Position numbers and translations under genes: made by a program. Source: Myxococcota bacterium (GTDB lineage Bacteria > Myxococcota > XYA12-FULL-58-9 > JALHOP01). Taken from it: DNA of 64,000 bases. How positions within the stretch are numbered: the stretch's first letter is position 1; the number at the start of each line of letters is the position of its first letter. Below, in pieces: positions 25,697-34,522 of the stretch. The notes under the pieces were generated by a model, which did not search any database, was not told the DNA's origin, and was given only the letters and a program-made list of their open reading frames with translations. The stretch spans positions 124,001 through 188,000 of the forward strand of contig JALHOP010000005.1 in assembly GCA_022842935.1 (NCBI GenBank), written 5' to 3'.

Positions 25697-26620
25697 ATGG
25701 CTACGACCGACCGCGTTCGTGAAATCCTGAGCTGGTACAACGGCCAACCCGCAGGCGTCCTCGCGAACCTACACCGCTTGATGAGCTTCGGCCGTCTGGC
25801 GGGCACGGGTAAGATGGTCATTCTCCCTGTCGACCAGGGCTTCGAGCACGGTCCGGCGCGTTCGTTCGCCAAGAACGCCGAAGGTTACGATCCCCGCTAT
25901 CACTTCCGCCTCGCCATCGAGGCTGGGTGCGCAGCCCACGCCGCGCCGCTCGGGGCCCTCGAGACGGGAGCATACGAATATGCCGGCGAGGTTCCCCTCA
26001 TTCTCAAGCTCAATAACTCGGACGTCATGTTCAAGGGCGAGAACCCAATTTCGGCGCTCACCGGCTCGGTCAAAGACGCGTTGCGCATCGGCGCCTCTGC
26101 CATCGGCTTCACGATTTACCCCGGCTCGTCCGAGCGCAAACAGCAGTACCAGGAGATCAAAGAGCTCATCGCCGAAGCGCGCGACGCAGGTTTGCCCACG
26201 GTGCTATGGGCCTATCCGCGCGGCTCGACCATGTCGAAAGAAGGCGAGACAGCGGTCGATGTCGTCGCGTACGCCGCGCATGTCTCTTGCCAGCTCGGCG
26301 CGCACATCGTGAAGGTCAAGCCCCCGACCGCGCACCTCGAGCTCAAGGAGGCCAAGAAGGTCTACGAGGAGCAGAAGATCCCGATCGCGACACTCGCCGA
26401 GCGCACGCGCCACGTGGTCCAGAGCTGCTTCAATGGCCGCCGCATCGTCATCTTCTCGGGTGGCGAGACCAAAGACGACGCAGCCGTCATGAACGATGTG
26501 AAGGAGCTCGCCAAGGGTGGCGCCTTCGGATCGATCATGGGCCGCAACGCCTTCCAGCGCCAGCACAACGACGCCGTGAAGCTGCTCGTCAACGTTATGG
26601 ACACGTTCAAGAACGCGTGA
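25697..26620 (+). CDS. fbaB: Class I fructose-bisphosphate aldolase (FbaB/DhnA type)
   Basis: A 307-aa protein. Family motifs are LPVDQGFEHGPARSF near residue 44, GFTIYPGSSERKQQ, VLWAYPRGSTMSKEGE, and the Schiff-base strand GAHIVKVKPPTA with the catalytic lysine. The phosphate-binding end is IFSGGETKDD and GGAFGSIMGRNAFQRQ. It splits fructose-1,6-bisphosphate into triose phosphates without a metal. A GGAGGG site precedes ATG 25697. It is the first gene of an operon with the CPBP protease and the DUF1684 protein. Confidence 0.93.
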   Translation: MATTDRVREILSWYNGQPAGVLANLHRLMSFGRLAGTGKMVILPVDQGFEHGPARSFAKNAEGYDPRYHFRLAIEAGCAAHAAPLGALETGAYEYAGEVPLILKLNNSDVMFKGENPISALTGSVKDALRIGASAIGFTIYPGSSERKQQYQEIKELIAEARDAGLPTVLWAYPRGSTMSKEGETAVDVVAYAAHVSCQLGAHIVKVKPPTAHLELKEAKKVYEEQKIPIATLAERTRHVVQSCFNGRRIVIFSGGETKDDAAVMNDVKELAKGGAFGSIMGRNAFQRQHNDAVKLLVNVMDTFKNA

Positions 26621-27537
26621 ACGGAGTCGCGCAGGCGCGTACGGCTCGGCCTGGGCTCCACCCGGGCTTGAAGCTCGTCGCCTTCGTCTCCGTGGTCGTC
26701 GTCGGCGGCGCGTTGTTCGCCCCGCCTCTGTACCACGCGGCGCAGTGGGGGCTGCGGGTCGGCTTGCTGCCGGACGCTTTAGCGGCCTTCAAGTTCCCGA
26801 AGTACGTGACGCGCGCCATGCTCGTGGTGGCGCTCGTGCTCATCTGGCCTCTGGTCAACTGGCTCGGCATTCGGAGTCGACTCGAGCTGGGCATCGAGCG
26901 GGATCCGCGATGGCGGCTGCGCTTTGCCCTGGGTCTCGCCAAGGGCAGCGTGGGACTCGCGCTCGTCGGTGTCCTGTTGGTCGCGCTGGGTTTCTCCAAT
27001 TGGCGCGACCCGCTGCCCTGGCACCGGCTCCCCGAGGCGGCCGCCACCGGCATCACGGTGGCACTGATCGAGGAGTGGGTCTTCCGCGGCATCATCTTCG
27101 GCCTGGTGCGGCGCAGCCAGCCCTGGCCGAAGGCCCTGGTCCTCGTGTCCCTCGTGTTCGCCGTTTTGCACTTCGTGCGCGCCCCGCTGGTCGCTCCACA
27201 GGTCGACGACGTGCGGTGGTGGAGTGGGCTTGCGTTGGTGCCTGCCCACTTCTGGCAGTTTGGTGAACCGACCCTGCTGATCGGGAGCTTGCCCACCTAT
27301 TTTCTCGTTGGCGCCACCCTCGCCTACACGGTGGTGCAGACAAAGTCGTTGGCTTTTGCTATCGGCCTGCACGCTGGATGGGTGTTCGCGTTGCGCGGGT
27401 TCGGGTTCTTGTCCCGTCGCGCGGGTGAGCCCACGGTCTGGCTCGGACGTGACTTGATCAGCGGCATCATTCCGGCGCTGCTCGTCGCCCTGACCTGGTT
27501 TTTGCTCGTGCAGATGTTTCGGAGACGACGGATATGA
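26617..27537 (+). CDS. CPBP-family intramembrane metalloprotease
   Basis: A 306-aa membrane protein with about eight hydrophobic segments. The CPBP/Abi catalytic motifs are present: EEWVFRG (E152, E153, R157), the FAVLHFVRAP His box and IGLHAGWVF with the last His. Members cleave substrates in the membrane (Rce1-like) or act in bacteriocin self-protection. The unusually C-terminal basic end MFRRRRI is noted. GTG 26617 overlaps the aldolase stop (GTGA), so the gene is translationally coupled. Confidence 0.85.
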   Translation: MNGVAQARTARPGLHPGLKLVAFVSVVVVGGALFAPPLYHAAQWGLRVGLLPDALAAFKFPKYVTRAMLVVALVLIWPLVNWLGIRSRLELGIERDPRWRLRFALGLAKGSVGLALVGVLLVALGFSNWRDPLPWHRLPEAAATGITVALIEEWVFRGIIFGLVRRSQPWPKALVLVSLVFAVLHFVRAPLVAPQVDDVRWWSGLALVPAHFWQFGEPTLLIGSLPTYFLVGATLAYTVVQTKSLAFAIGLHAGWVFALRGFGFLSRRAGEPTVWLGRDLISGIIPALLVALTWFLLVQMFRRRRI

Positions 27538-28394
27538 TGTTGGTGCTCGTGGCTGCTACGGCGGTGGCTCCAGTGAAGGAGGCGTCGATGATGGAGAAGG
27601 CGCGCGCCGAGAGGGTGTCGAAGCTCAAGGCTGAAGACGGCTGGCTGACGCTCGTGGGGCTTTCCTGGTTGTCGCAGGGCGAGCAGACCATTGGTCGCGC
27701 CGCCAGCAACGGCATCGTCGTCAAGAGCCCAAACGCCTCGGAACATCTCGGGACACTGAAGCTCGAAGGGAAAGTCGTCCGCTTCCGCGCATCACCTGGT
27801 TCAGGGGTCACGCTCGACGGCAAGCCCGTGAGCGAAGAGGTCGTGATGACCAGCGATGCCGGTGGCAAGCCCACCGTCATGCAGCAGGCGAGCGTCAGCT
27901 TCTACGTGATCGAGCGCGCTGGCCGGCTTGGGGTGCGCATCAAAGACGCCAAAAGCCCCGTCCGCACGAAGTTTGGCGGCCTCGAGTATTTTCCGAATGA
28001 CCCGGATTGGCGGGTAGAGGCGACGTTCGAACCCTACACGTCGCCCAAGCGCATCAAGGTTCCGACCATGGTGGGCGTCGAAGAAGAGCACGAGGTCCCT
28101 GGCCGGTTCCGTTTCCAGCATGACGGCCGTGACCTTGCTCTCGAAGCCTTCGACGACGGTGAGATGCTGATGATCGTCTTCGCCGACAAGACGAGCGGCA
28201 AGGAGAGCTATGGCGCCGGGCGTTTTCTCTACGTCGACAAGCCGAAGGCGAACCGGGCCACTCTCGACTTCAACCTGGCCGAGAGCCCGCCGTGCGCCTT
28301 CACCGCCTATGCGACGTGCCCTCTGCCGCCAGCGGGCAACCGCCTGGCCGTGGCGGTGACCGCGGGGGAAAAGACGCCCCCGGGTCCGCACTAA
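27534..28394 (+). CDS. DUF1684 protein
   Basis: A 286-aa protein. The N-terminus has a weak hydrophobic stretch (MMLVLVAATAVAPV) that may be a signal. The DUF1684 pattern is clear: DGWLTLVGLSWLSQGEQTIG, then an FHA-like beta region, GGLEYFPNDPDWRVEATFEP, VPGRFRFQHDGRDLALEAF, YGAGRFLYVDKP and the closing DFNLAESPPCAFTAYATCPL. Function is unknown; the family is conserved in many phyla. It overlaps the CPBP stop by 4 bp. Confidence 0.85.
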   Translation: MMLVLVAATAVAPVKEASMMEKARAERVSKLKAEDGWLTLVGLSWLSQGEQTIGRAASNGIVVKSPNASEHLGTLKLEGKVVRFRASPGSGVTLDGKPVSEEVVMTSDAGGKPTVMQQASVSFYVIERAGRLGVRIKDAKSPVRTKFGGLEYFPNDPDWRVEATFEPYTSPKRIKVPTMVGVEEEHEVPGRFRFQHDGRDLALEAFDDGEMLMIVFADKTSGKESYGAGRFLYVDKPKANRATLDFNLAESPPCAFTAYATCPLPPAGNRLAVAVTAGEKTPPGPH

Positions 28395-28402
28395 AAGCGA
28401 GA

Positions 28403-28425
28403 GGTCGCCGCACCGGGTGGCGACC
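28403..28425 (+). terminator. Hairpin after the aldolase operon
   Basis: GGTCGCC (28403-28409) pairs with GGCGACC (28419-28425), 8 bp after the DUF1684 stop. There is no T-tract, so it may be a weak or Rho-aided terminator. Confidence 0.35.
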
Positions 28426-28515
28426 CCTAAGAGCCCGCGGAATCACGCTGGGCGGCGTCCTCGAGCGGACGTTCGCCCGCAGGCGGCTCGGCATTGAGGT
28501 ACACTAGGGGAGCGA

Positions 28516-31500
28516 ATGACGGCTCCGATGCTGCGCAGCCCGGAAGGGGTGGAAGCGCTCGAGTATCTCGACGCGCTCGTACGCGCGGTGCCGCACCACA
28601 TCGCGCGGGCGGTCCTCCTCGACCCAAGCGAGCAGGCGGTGCGTCACGCGGTCTTCGACGGCACGGTGCTGTACGCCGATCTGGTCGGCTTCACGCGCTT
28701 GTGTGAACACCTCGCGGACGCCGGCCCCGACGGTTTGAGCCGCTTGTCCGTCATCCTCGACCGCTTCTTCGCCGCGATCATCGATCAGGCGCTGTCACTC
28801 TACGGCGGCTCGGTGGCGCAGTTCGGCGGCGATTCGATCACCGTGTTCTTCGACGGACCTGGCCATGCCGAGCGTGCAGCAGCGGCCGCCCTTGGGGCCC
28901 AACGTTTGATGCACGGTGAAGTAGGGCGCACCTCGATCGAGCAGGCGAGCAATATGACGTTGCGCATCGGGATGGCGTCGGGCCGCATCGATGTACCCGT
29001 GCTCGGTGACCTCACCCGTCGTATCGTCGTCTGCGCTGGCAAGGCAGCGCACCGGGCCGTGGCGCTCCAGGCTTACACGCAGCCCGGCAGCATCAGCATC
29101 GACGCGTCGACTGCGGACCTCCTTGGGGCTGCGGCCGAGCTCGTCGAGCGTAAGGAAGACCGGTCCGTGTTGCGCGGCCTACGGAGCTGGCCAGCGACAC
29201 AGACGCCTGCCGCATTGAATCTCGGCCCGCCGGAGTCCGCCGCACGGAAGATCCGTCTGCTTGAACCCTTCGTGCCCCAGCCACTGGCGCTTCGCTTGCG
29301 CACCACGCCGTCGGGCTGGCGCATCGAGGGCGAGATGCGCCACGTGGTCGTGGTGTTCAGCGAGGTCACCGGTATCGAGGAACGCAACGCCAACGTCGAG
29401 GCCATCGAGCAAATGTCACGCTCGATGCTGCGCGCCTACCGGCGGCATGCTGGTGTGGTCGCTAAAGCGGATGTGACCCCCGCCGGTCACCGCATCATGG
29501 TGCTCTTCGGACTCCACGAGCCCTCCGAGAACGATGCCGAGAAGGCGTTGCTTGCGTCCATCGAGGCCGCAAGCCGGGTACGCCAGCTGACCCTGCCTTA
29601 CGGCGGCAAAGTCCAGATGCATACCGGAGTGCATGGCGGCCGCGTCTACTTCGGGGCCATCGGTAGCGACAGCAAGCACGACATCACGGTCGTCGGCGAC
29701 ACCGTGAACGTCGCGGCGAGGTGCTGCAGCATCGCGGAACCTTTCGAGGTGGTGGCGACCGAAGAGATCGCCAAGGCCATCGGCGGCGAGCTTCGCGTCA
29801 GTCCGCGCGCGCCGGTCACCGTGAAGGGCAAGCGTGAACCCATTCGTACCGTGGCGGTCCTCGGACCCGCCGAGGGTGTCACGCACCTTGCCAAGCCGCG
29901 CGCCAAAGAGCGCTTCATGGCTGGCCGTGAGAGTGAGCGCGTTCAGCTCATCGGCGTCGTCGAGGACGCCGCCGCAGGACGTGGTGTGGTGCTCGGCATC
30001 TGCGGTGAAGGTGGCCTCGGCAAGAGCACGATGCTTACCAAGATCATCGACCGCTGGGCGGCCAAGGGGGGCAGCGCCGTGGTTGGCCGCTGCCGGTATG
30101 CGACGCGCGCCATTCCGCTCGCGCCAGTCACCCGCATCTTCGAGACGACGCTTGGGCTCGCCGGGCTTCGCGACGAGAGCGAGCGGCGCGAACGCATACG
30201 CGCTGCGCTCTCGAGCTTCGGGCTCGACGGCCGCGCCCCTGAGCTCGTGGCGCTGCTCCAACCAGTCCGCCAGGCGGATGGCAGCACCGAGGCTGCGGTC
30301 GACCTCGCCGATCCGCACGCCCAAGAGCGGGTCGTCAGCAGCATTGTCCAGTTCATTGGCGAACGGGTGCGCCGCCAGCCGCTGCTCTACATCGTCGAAG
30401 ACGTTCACCATGCCGATACCTTGACGCTGCGCCTCATGTGCAGGCTGTCGACGCTCGGCCGCGACTGGCCGTTCATATGTGTGGGCACCTATCGGCCTGA
30501 CCCGTTGCTCGACGACCTGCGACGGACCGCGGACGTAGAGCTCATGCTCGGGCCGCTCGCCATGGCGGACGTAACCGAAATGGTTCGACACGAACGCGGC
30601 GCCGACCGCGTCGATGACGACCTTGCCCTTTTCGTGTGGCAGCGGACGGGCGGCAATCCCCGGCACGTCGTGGAGCTCCTGCGCTTCCTGAGCGAGCGCG
30701 AGCTGCTCGCGGTGCGCGCTGGTGAGGTTGTCGCGCATCCGAGCGTCGATGCCTTGCACGACCTCGTGCCGCAGTCGCTCGCGCACGTGACGCTGGCGCG
30801 GTTTGCTACTCTCGGCGAGACGACGCGGAGGGTGCTGCGGGTCGCCGCCGCGATGGGACGACGGTTCGACCGAACTCTCATCGACACTGTCGCGCGGCAT
30901 GGCATGGACGGGGAGAGCGTCGACGCGGCGCTGACCTCGCTCGAGAGCGAGCGGGTGCTGACGACCGATGGCGACTTCTCGTACGTTTTTCGCGATGATC
31001 TGACGCGCGCCGTTGCCTATCAGACCGTACCTGAAGCCGAGCGCCGCCGTCTGCACGGGCGCATCGCCGACGCATTGGACCGCCTACCTCCGACGCACGA
31101 GGCGCGCACCGATGCGAGCCTTGCGCACCACCGCGAGCGCGCCGGTCAGCTTGGCATCGCCGCAACGCACTACGAGCGGGCCGCACGCGCTGCGGAGAAC
31201 GCAAGTATGAACCGCGAGTGTGCCCAGTTCGTCGAGGCGTGGGAGCGGGTCTGCGCTGGCCTGCGTGAACATGAGCGGCCGAACAACCGGACCCTTGCGC
31301 GCATGACCTTGCTTCGCCTCGTGGCGAACGTGCGCATGGGCAACATTCGCAAGGCGCGCCGGGCGTCACGCGCGATGGGCATCATCGGCGCCGTCGAGCT
31401 CGAGGCCAACGAGTGCGACATGCTGGGATACTGGCTCGGGGAGACCGCGCGCTTATCCGGTAAGCCCGTCCGCGCTAGGCGCGAGCTGTCGCGGGTCGCC

Positions 31501-32169
31501 CGTACCGCTTCCGACCAGCTACTGCGCGCCGACGCGTCGCACGCGCTCGCGCACATGGCTGTCGCGGCGGGCGACGTGAAGCTTGCGGTGCAGTGGGTCA
31601 ACAAGGCGCTCGAGCTCGTCGAGGATGACACCTATCGCTTGGCTCGCATTGCTCTCGTCCACGCAGGCACCTGGATGGTGAAGGGCGACGTTGGCAAAGC
31701 CAAAGAGATCTACGAGCGCGTGCGCGCGTCGAAAGCTCACCGCGAGTACATCGTCTTGCGCGCTCAAGCGACCGCCGGGCTTGCGCGCTGCGCTGCCCAG
31801 GAGGGCGAGCTGTCACAGGCGCTCGTGCATGCGCAGATGGCCTTGCGCTTGGCCCGCGGCGCGGGGCGACCGATGCTCGAGGAGCACAACCTGCTGACGC
31901 TAGGCTCCGTGCTCATGGATAGCGGGGACTTGGGACCAGCGCGCGACGCGTTGAGCCGAGCCGCGACCCTCGCGCGGGAGCTGGGCGATGCGATAGGCCT
32001 CGCGCAGATCCTCGTGCGTCTTGGCGCATGTGCCATCAAGCAGGGCGAGACGTCGCTTGGCATGCACCTGCTCGTCGACGGTGAGACCCGCTGCGCCAAG
32101 GCCGAGCTCAAGGAAGCCGAGCGACAGGCGCGTGCCTTTCGTGACAGCCTCTCGACGAGCATCGGTTAG
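28516..32169 (+). CDS. Giant signalling protein: two nucleotide-cyclase domains, AAA-type ATPase, TPR tail
   Basis: A 1217-aa protein. Cyclase homology domain 1 (about 48-190) has DGTVLYADLVGFTRL with metal Asp55 and QFGGDSITVFF with a second acidic residue. Cyclase homology domain 2 (about 275-450) has VVVFSEVTGIE, where the first metal Asp is Glu (about 282), and lacks the second GD motif, but keeps DTVNVAARC. A P-loop ATPase follows (GEGGLGKS, about 498-505; LLYIVEDVHHAD Walker B), then helical/TPR repeats from about 850 to the end. Such proteins resemble Mal-type regulators without a DNA-binding domain. It probably senses an input through the TPRs and makes cyclic nucleotide. Promoter-proximal start ATG 28516. 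Confidence 0.85.
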   Translation: MTAPMLRSPEGVEALEYLDALVRAVPHHIARAVLLDPSEQAVRHAVFDGTVLYADLVGFTRLCEHLADAGPDGLSRLSVILDRFFAAIIDQALSLYGGSVAQFGGDSITVFFDGPGHAERAAAAALGAQRLMHGEVGRTSIEQASNMTLRIGMASGRIDVPVLGDLTRRIVVCAGKAAHRAVALQAYTQPGSISIDASTADLLGAAAELVERKEDRSVLRGLRSWPATQTPAALNLGPPESAARKIRLLEPFVPQPLALRLRTTPSGWRIEGEMRHVVVVFSEVTGIEERNANVEAIEQMSRSMLRAYRRHAGVVAKADVTPAGHRIMVLFGLHEPSENDAEKALLASIEAASRVRQLTLPYGGKVQMHTGVHGGRVYFGAIGSDSKHDITVVGDTVNVAARCCSIAEPFEVVATEEIAKAIGGELRVSPRAPVTVKGKREPIRTVAVLGPAEGVTHLAKPRAKERFMAGRESERVQLIGVVEDAAAGRGVVLGICGEGGLGKSTMLTKIIDRWAAKGGSAVVGRCRYATRAIPLAPVTRIFETTLGLAGLRDESERRERIRAALSSFGLDGRAPELVALLQPVRQADGSTEAAVDLADPHAQERVVSSIVQFIGERVRRQPLLYIVEDVHHADTLTLRLMCRLSTLGRDWPFICVGTYRPDPLLDDLRRTADVELMLGPLAMADVTEMVRHERGADRVDDDLALFVWQRTGGNPRHVVELLRFLSERELLAVRAGEVVAHPSVDALHDLVPQSLAHVTLARFATLGETTRRVLRVAAAMGRRFDRTLIDTVARHGMDGESVDAALTSLESERVLTTDGDFSYVFRDDLTRAVAYQTVPEAERRRLHGRIADALDRLPPTHEARTDASLAHHRERAGQLGIAATHYERAARAAENASMNRECAQFVEAWERVCAGLREHERPNNRTLARMTLLRLVANVRMGNIRKARRASRAMGIIGAVELEANECDMLGYWLGETARLSGKPVRARRELSRVARTASDQLLRADASHALAHMAVAAGDVKLAVQWVNKALELVEDDTYRLARIALVHAGTWMVKGDVGKAKEIYERVRASKAHREYIVLRAQATAGLARCAAQEGELSQALVHAQMALRLARGAGRPMLEEHNLLTLGSVLMDSGDLGPARDALSRAATLARELGDAIGLAQILVRLGACAIKQGETSLGMHLLVDGETRCAKAELKEAERQARAFRDSLSTSIG

Positions 32170-32187
32170 CTCGTGTAGCCATTTTCT

Positions 32188-32589
32188 ATGCCCGTCTTGC
32201 CAGACACCGAAGCCGCGCTCGCTGCCCGCATGGCGGCCAACGGGATCCTCGAAGCAGATCTCGTGGAGAAGTTCGTCCGCGCGAGCGGTCCAGGTGGTCA
32301 GAAGGTCAACAAGACCTCCAGTGCCGTCTACTTGAAGCACATCCCCAGCGGTATCGAGGTGAAGGCGCAAGAGAGTCGCTCGCAGGCCATGAATCGCTTC
32401 TTGGCCCGACGTATTCTGGTCGAGCGCATCGAACGCATCCGTCTCGGCAAGGAGAGCGCGGAGGAGCAACGTATCGAGAAGATCCGCCGCCAGAAGCGCA
32501 AGCGCAGCAAACGCTCGAAGCAGCGCATGCTCGCCGACAAGCGCCATCATGCTGCTAAAAAGGAGGGGCGAAGGAGCCCCTCTGACTAG
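32188..32589 (+). CDS. Release-factor-like (RF-1 domain, GGQ) ribosome rescue protein
   Basis: A 133-aa protein with the catalytic GGQ loop (FVRASGPGGQKVNKTSSAVY) used to hydrolyse peptidyl-tRNA on the ribosome, VEVKAQESRSQAMNR-type helix, and a long basic C-terminal tail (KIRRQKRKRSKRSKQR). It has no codon-recognition domain. The layout is like ArfB/YaeJ and mitochondrial MTRFR proteins, which free stalled ribosomes. The last codons overlap a terminator of the convergent gene. Confidence 0.85.
   Translation: MPVLPDTEAALAARMAANGILEADLVEKFVRASGPGGQKVNKTSSAVYLKHIPSGIEVKAQESRSQAMNRFLARRILVERIERIRLGKESAEEQRIEKIRRQKRKRSKRSKQRMLADKRHHAAKKEGRRSPSD
32557..32582 (-). terminator. Rho-independent terminator of the FAD oxidoreductase gene
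   Basis: Reading leftward: GAGGGGC, loop TCCTTC, GCCCCTC, then CTTTTTAG. A perfect 7-bp GC stem followed by five T. It starts 33 bp after the stop of the gene at 32615 and lies inside the last codons of the opposing release-factor-like gene. Confidence 0.75.
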
Positions 32590-32614
32590 TCACCGTGGTC
32601 CTAGGCCCCGCGCC

Positions 32615-34342
32615 TTAGTTGTCCGACTTCTTCCATGTGCCGTTCCCAGAGAGCGGATTGGTCTCCTCGGCGACCTCACCCTGCACATGCTCACCAGTCG
32701 CGCTCGTCTCCTTCTCGGCGACCTCGAGACCCAGGCGCTTGCGCGCTTCGCGAAATGCCTCCGAGAACGCTTGCCCGAAGTTCGCCGCCGCTATTTGGCG
32801 ACCGAACTCGGCATAGCCTACGCGCAGCCATTCCTTCGTGCCGGCGATGGCGCGCAGGTCGTAGCGCTTCAGCGCCTCTTTGCGATCGACGCCAGCGCGC
32901 AGGTTCTCGAGCAGCGTCTGCAGTGCGAAGCTGTGTGGCACGCAGGCCGTGTTCATCCCGCCGCTGGTAAGGAAGTGGGCGTTCCCAACCGCGTCGCCGA
33001 TGAGGATTAAGTTGTTCCCCTGCACGGCCGTCTTCGAGATGAACTGCTGCATCACGAACGGGTTCGGCCCCCAGATGATCTCACGCGTTGCCATCTGCTC
33101 AGGCGTCATCTCAGAGACATAGCCGGCGTGCTCACGATAGTAGGCCTCGACGGCTGCCTTACCCTCGAGCTTGATGAAGGGTGGCACCTCGACGAGGAGC
33201 CAGGTGCGATCGAGCTTGGCGTGGCCGACGATGATCTGGCGGATACCGTGAATCTCGCCGGTGGCCGGGTCTTTCATCTCCGCGTAGCGGCGGCGGATGA
33301 GGCCCCCGTTGGGCGCTTTGTCCGTTTTGGCGCCACCCTTGATGGAGCCCGCAATGAAGACGGCGCCCGGCGATACGAAAGTGCGCTCGATCTTTTCGAC
33401 GCCGAGTGCGCCGTTACGCGTCTCGCTGTTGGCGCCTTCGGCAACGACGACAAGGTCGGCGGGTGGAAGATTCATCTTCGCGCCGGCAGCGACCCACTTG
33501 GGACGGCCATCCGCCTGGATCTCAGCGCGCACCCGCGTCACCGAGACGCGGTAGTTGCCCTCCGCGTCTTTGACGTATTCGGGTCGGTGATCGCGAAGGA
33601 TAGTGACCGTTGGAGCGGATCCGGTGGTCGGCTCCTTCGACATGCGCTCGAGCTCTTCGTAGAGGATCTCTTCGAGCTCGGTGACGGCGATCTGGCCGAC
33701 AGAGGGCGACTCCATCATGACGCGTCCGCCGAAGGTCGCGAGCGTCGCGTCGGGCTTCGGGAGACCGAGCGGCTGCTGACCGATCTTCAATCCGTACGGC
33801 GTGAGCGTAAACTCGCGGTTGGGTTCGGCGGCTCGCAGGTCGGCGAGCTGACTGTCGGTAAGTGACGTGACGGTTCCGTCGATGATCTCTGCCCGCTCGA
33901 TGGTGCCCATCTTGGCGAGGATCTTGTCGACGAGGTGAGGGCACTTCTCGGCAAGGTGGTGCAGGAGCTCGCCGCGCACGTTGAAGTGAATTGGACGGCT
34001 GTAAGCGTCCCGCTGCTCGACGATGGTGACATTGGCGCCGTTCTGCAGCAGCTCCATCGCGGCCATGAGGCCAGCTGGACCGGCGCCGACGACGATCGCG
34101 TTCTTGACCGCAGTCGGCGGCAAGCTTGCAGGAGCAACCGTGCCCGCTGGGCGTACTGGCACCTGGTCCGCGGAGGTCGCGGTCCTCGCGAAGGTGTCGG
34201 CTGCGATGCCGAGCGCCCCATAGCCTGCGGCGGTGCGACTGACCGGAGGAGTGCTCGCGGGTACCGCTTTTGCGGCTGGCGCACCCGGGCCCTGTTGAAC
34301 GTTCCCAAGTGAGCTGACGCCGCGAAGCCATTGGAGAAACAT
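32615..34342 (-). CDS. FAD-dependent oxidoreductase
   Basis: A 575-aa protein. The first ~80 residues are Ala/Pro-rich and probably disordered. Then comes a strong FAD-binding dinucleotide motif (IVVGAGPAGLMAAMELLQNG, acidic end VEQ), an HFNVRG-type second motif, VVVAEGANSETRNGALGVE, and the FAD motif LIGDAVGNAHFLTSGGMNTA. It belongs to the class A monooxygenase / geranylgeranyl-reductase superfamily. The substrate is unknown. AGGAAAGGTG lies upstream of ATG 34342. A terminator follows at 32557-32582. Confidence 0.82.
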   Translation of the reverse strand: MFLQWLRGVSSLGNVQQGPGAPAAKAVPASTPPVSRTAAGYGALGIAADTFARTATSADQVPVRPAGTVAPASLPPTAVKNAIVVGAGPAGLMAAMELLQNGANVTIVEQRDAYSRPIHFNVRGELLHHLAEKCPHLVDKILAKMGTIERAEIIDGTVTSLTDSQLADLRAAEPNREFTLTPYGLKIGQQPLGLPKPDATLATFGGRVMMESPSVGQIAVTELEEILYEELERMSKEPTTGSAPTVTILRDHRPEYVKDAEGNYRVSVTRVRAEIQADGRPKWVAAGAKMNLPPADLVVVAEGANSETRNGALGVEKIERTFVSPGAVFIAGSIKGGAKTDKAPNGGLIRRRYAEMKDPATGEIHGIRQIIVGHAKLDRTWLLVEVPPFIKLEGKAAVEAYYREHAGYVSEMTPEQMATREIIWGPNPFVMQQFISKTAVQGNNLILIGDAVGNAHFLTSGGMNTACVPHSFALQTLLENLRAGVDRKEALKRYDLRAIAGTKEWLRVGYAEFGRQIAAANFGQAFSEAFREARKRLGLEVAEKETSATGEHVQGEVAEETNPLSGNGTWKKSDN

Positions 34343-34522
34343 GAAGATACACCTTTCCTGTTAGCAGCCTTACGCTGCAGCGGTCTGAACCAGCTTCTTG
34401 GGAAAGGGGGTGAGACCTGGAAGTGAGTCTCGAGTATCGCTACGTGCGGCTCGGTCGTTGTGAGAAAACTAGCCGTGTGACGGGTGTCATGGACCGCGAA
34501 GGCGCGTCACGAGCAAGGTTCT
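34343..34522. other. Intergenic region upstream of the FAD oxidoreductase
   Basis: About 180 bp; no gene seen. It should hold the promoter of the oxidoreductase and the end of the prmA operon. Confidence 0.35.

Noticed and set aside
26206-26616. N-terminal extension of the CPBP protease frame into the aldolase gene
   Set aside because: It runs in another frame inside the clearly coding aldolase; GTG 26617 overlapping the aldolase stop is the natural start.
29416-31056. Long reverse frame inside the giant cyclase/ATPase gene
   Set aside because: Antisense shadow of a gene with clear domains; high-GC sequence commonly leaves such frames open.
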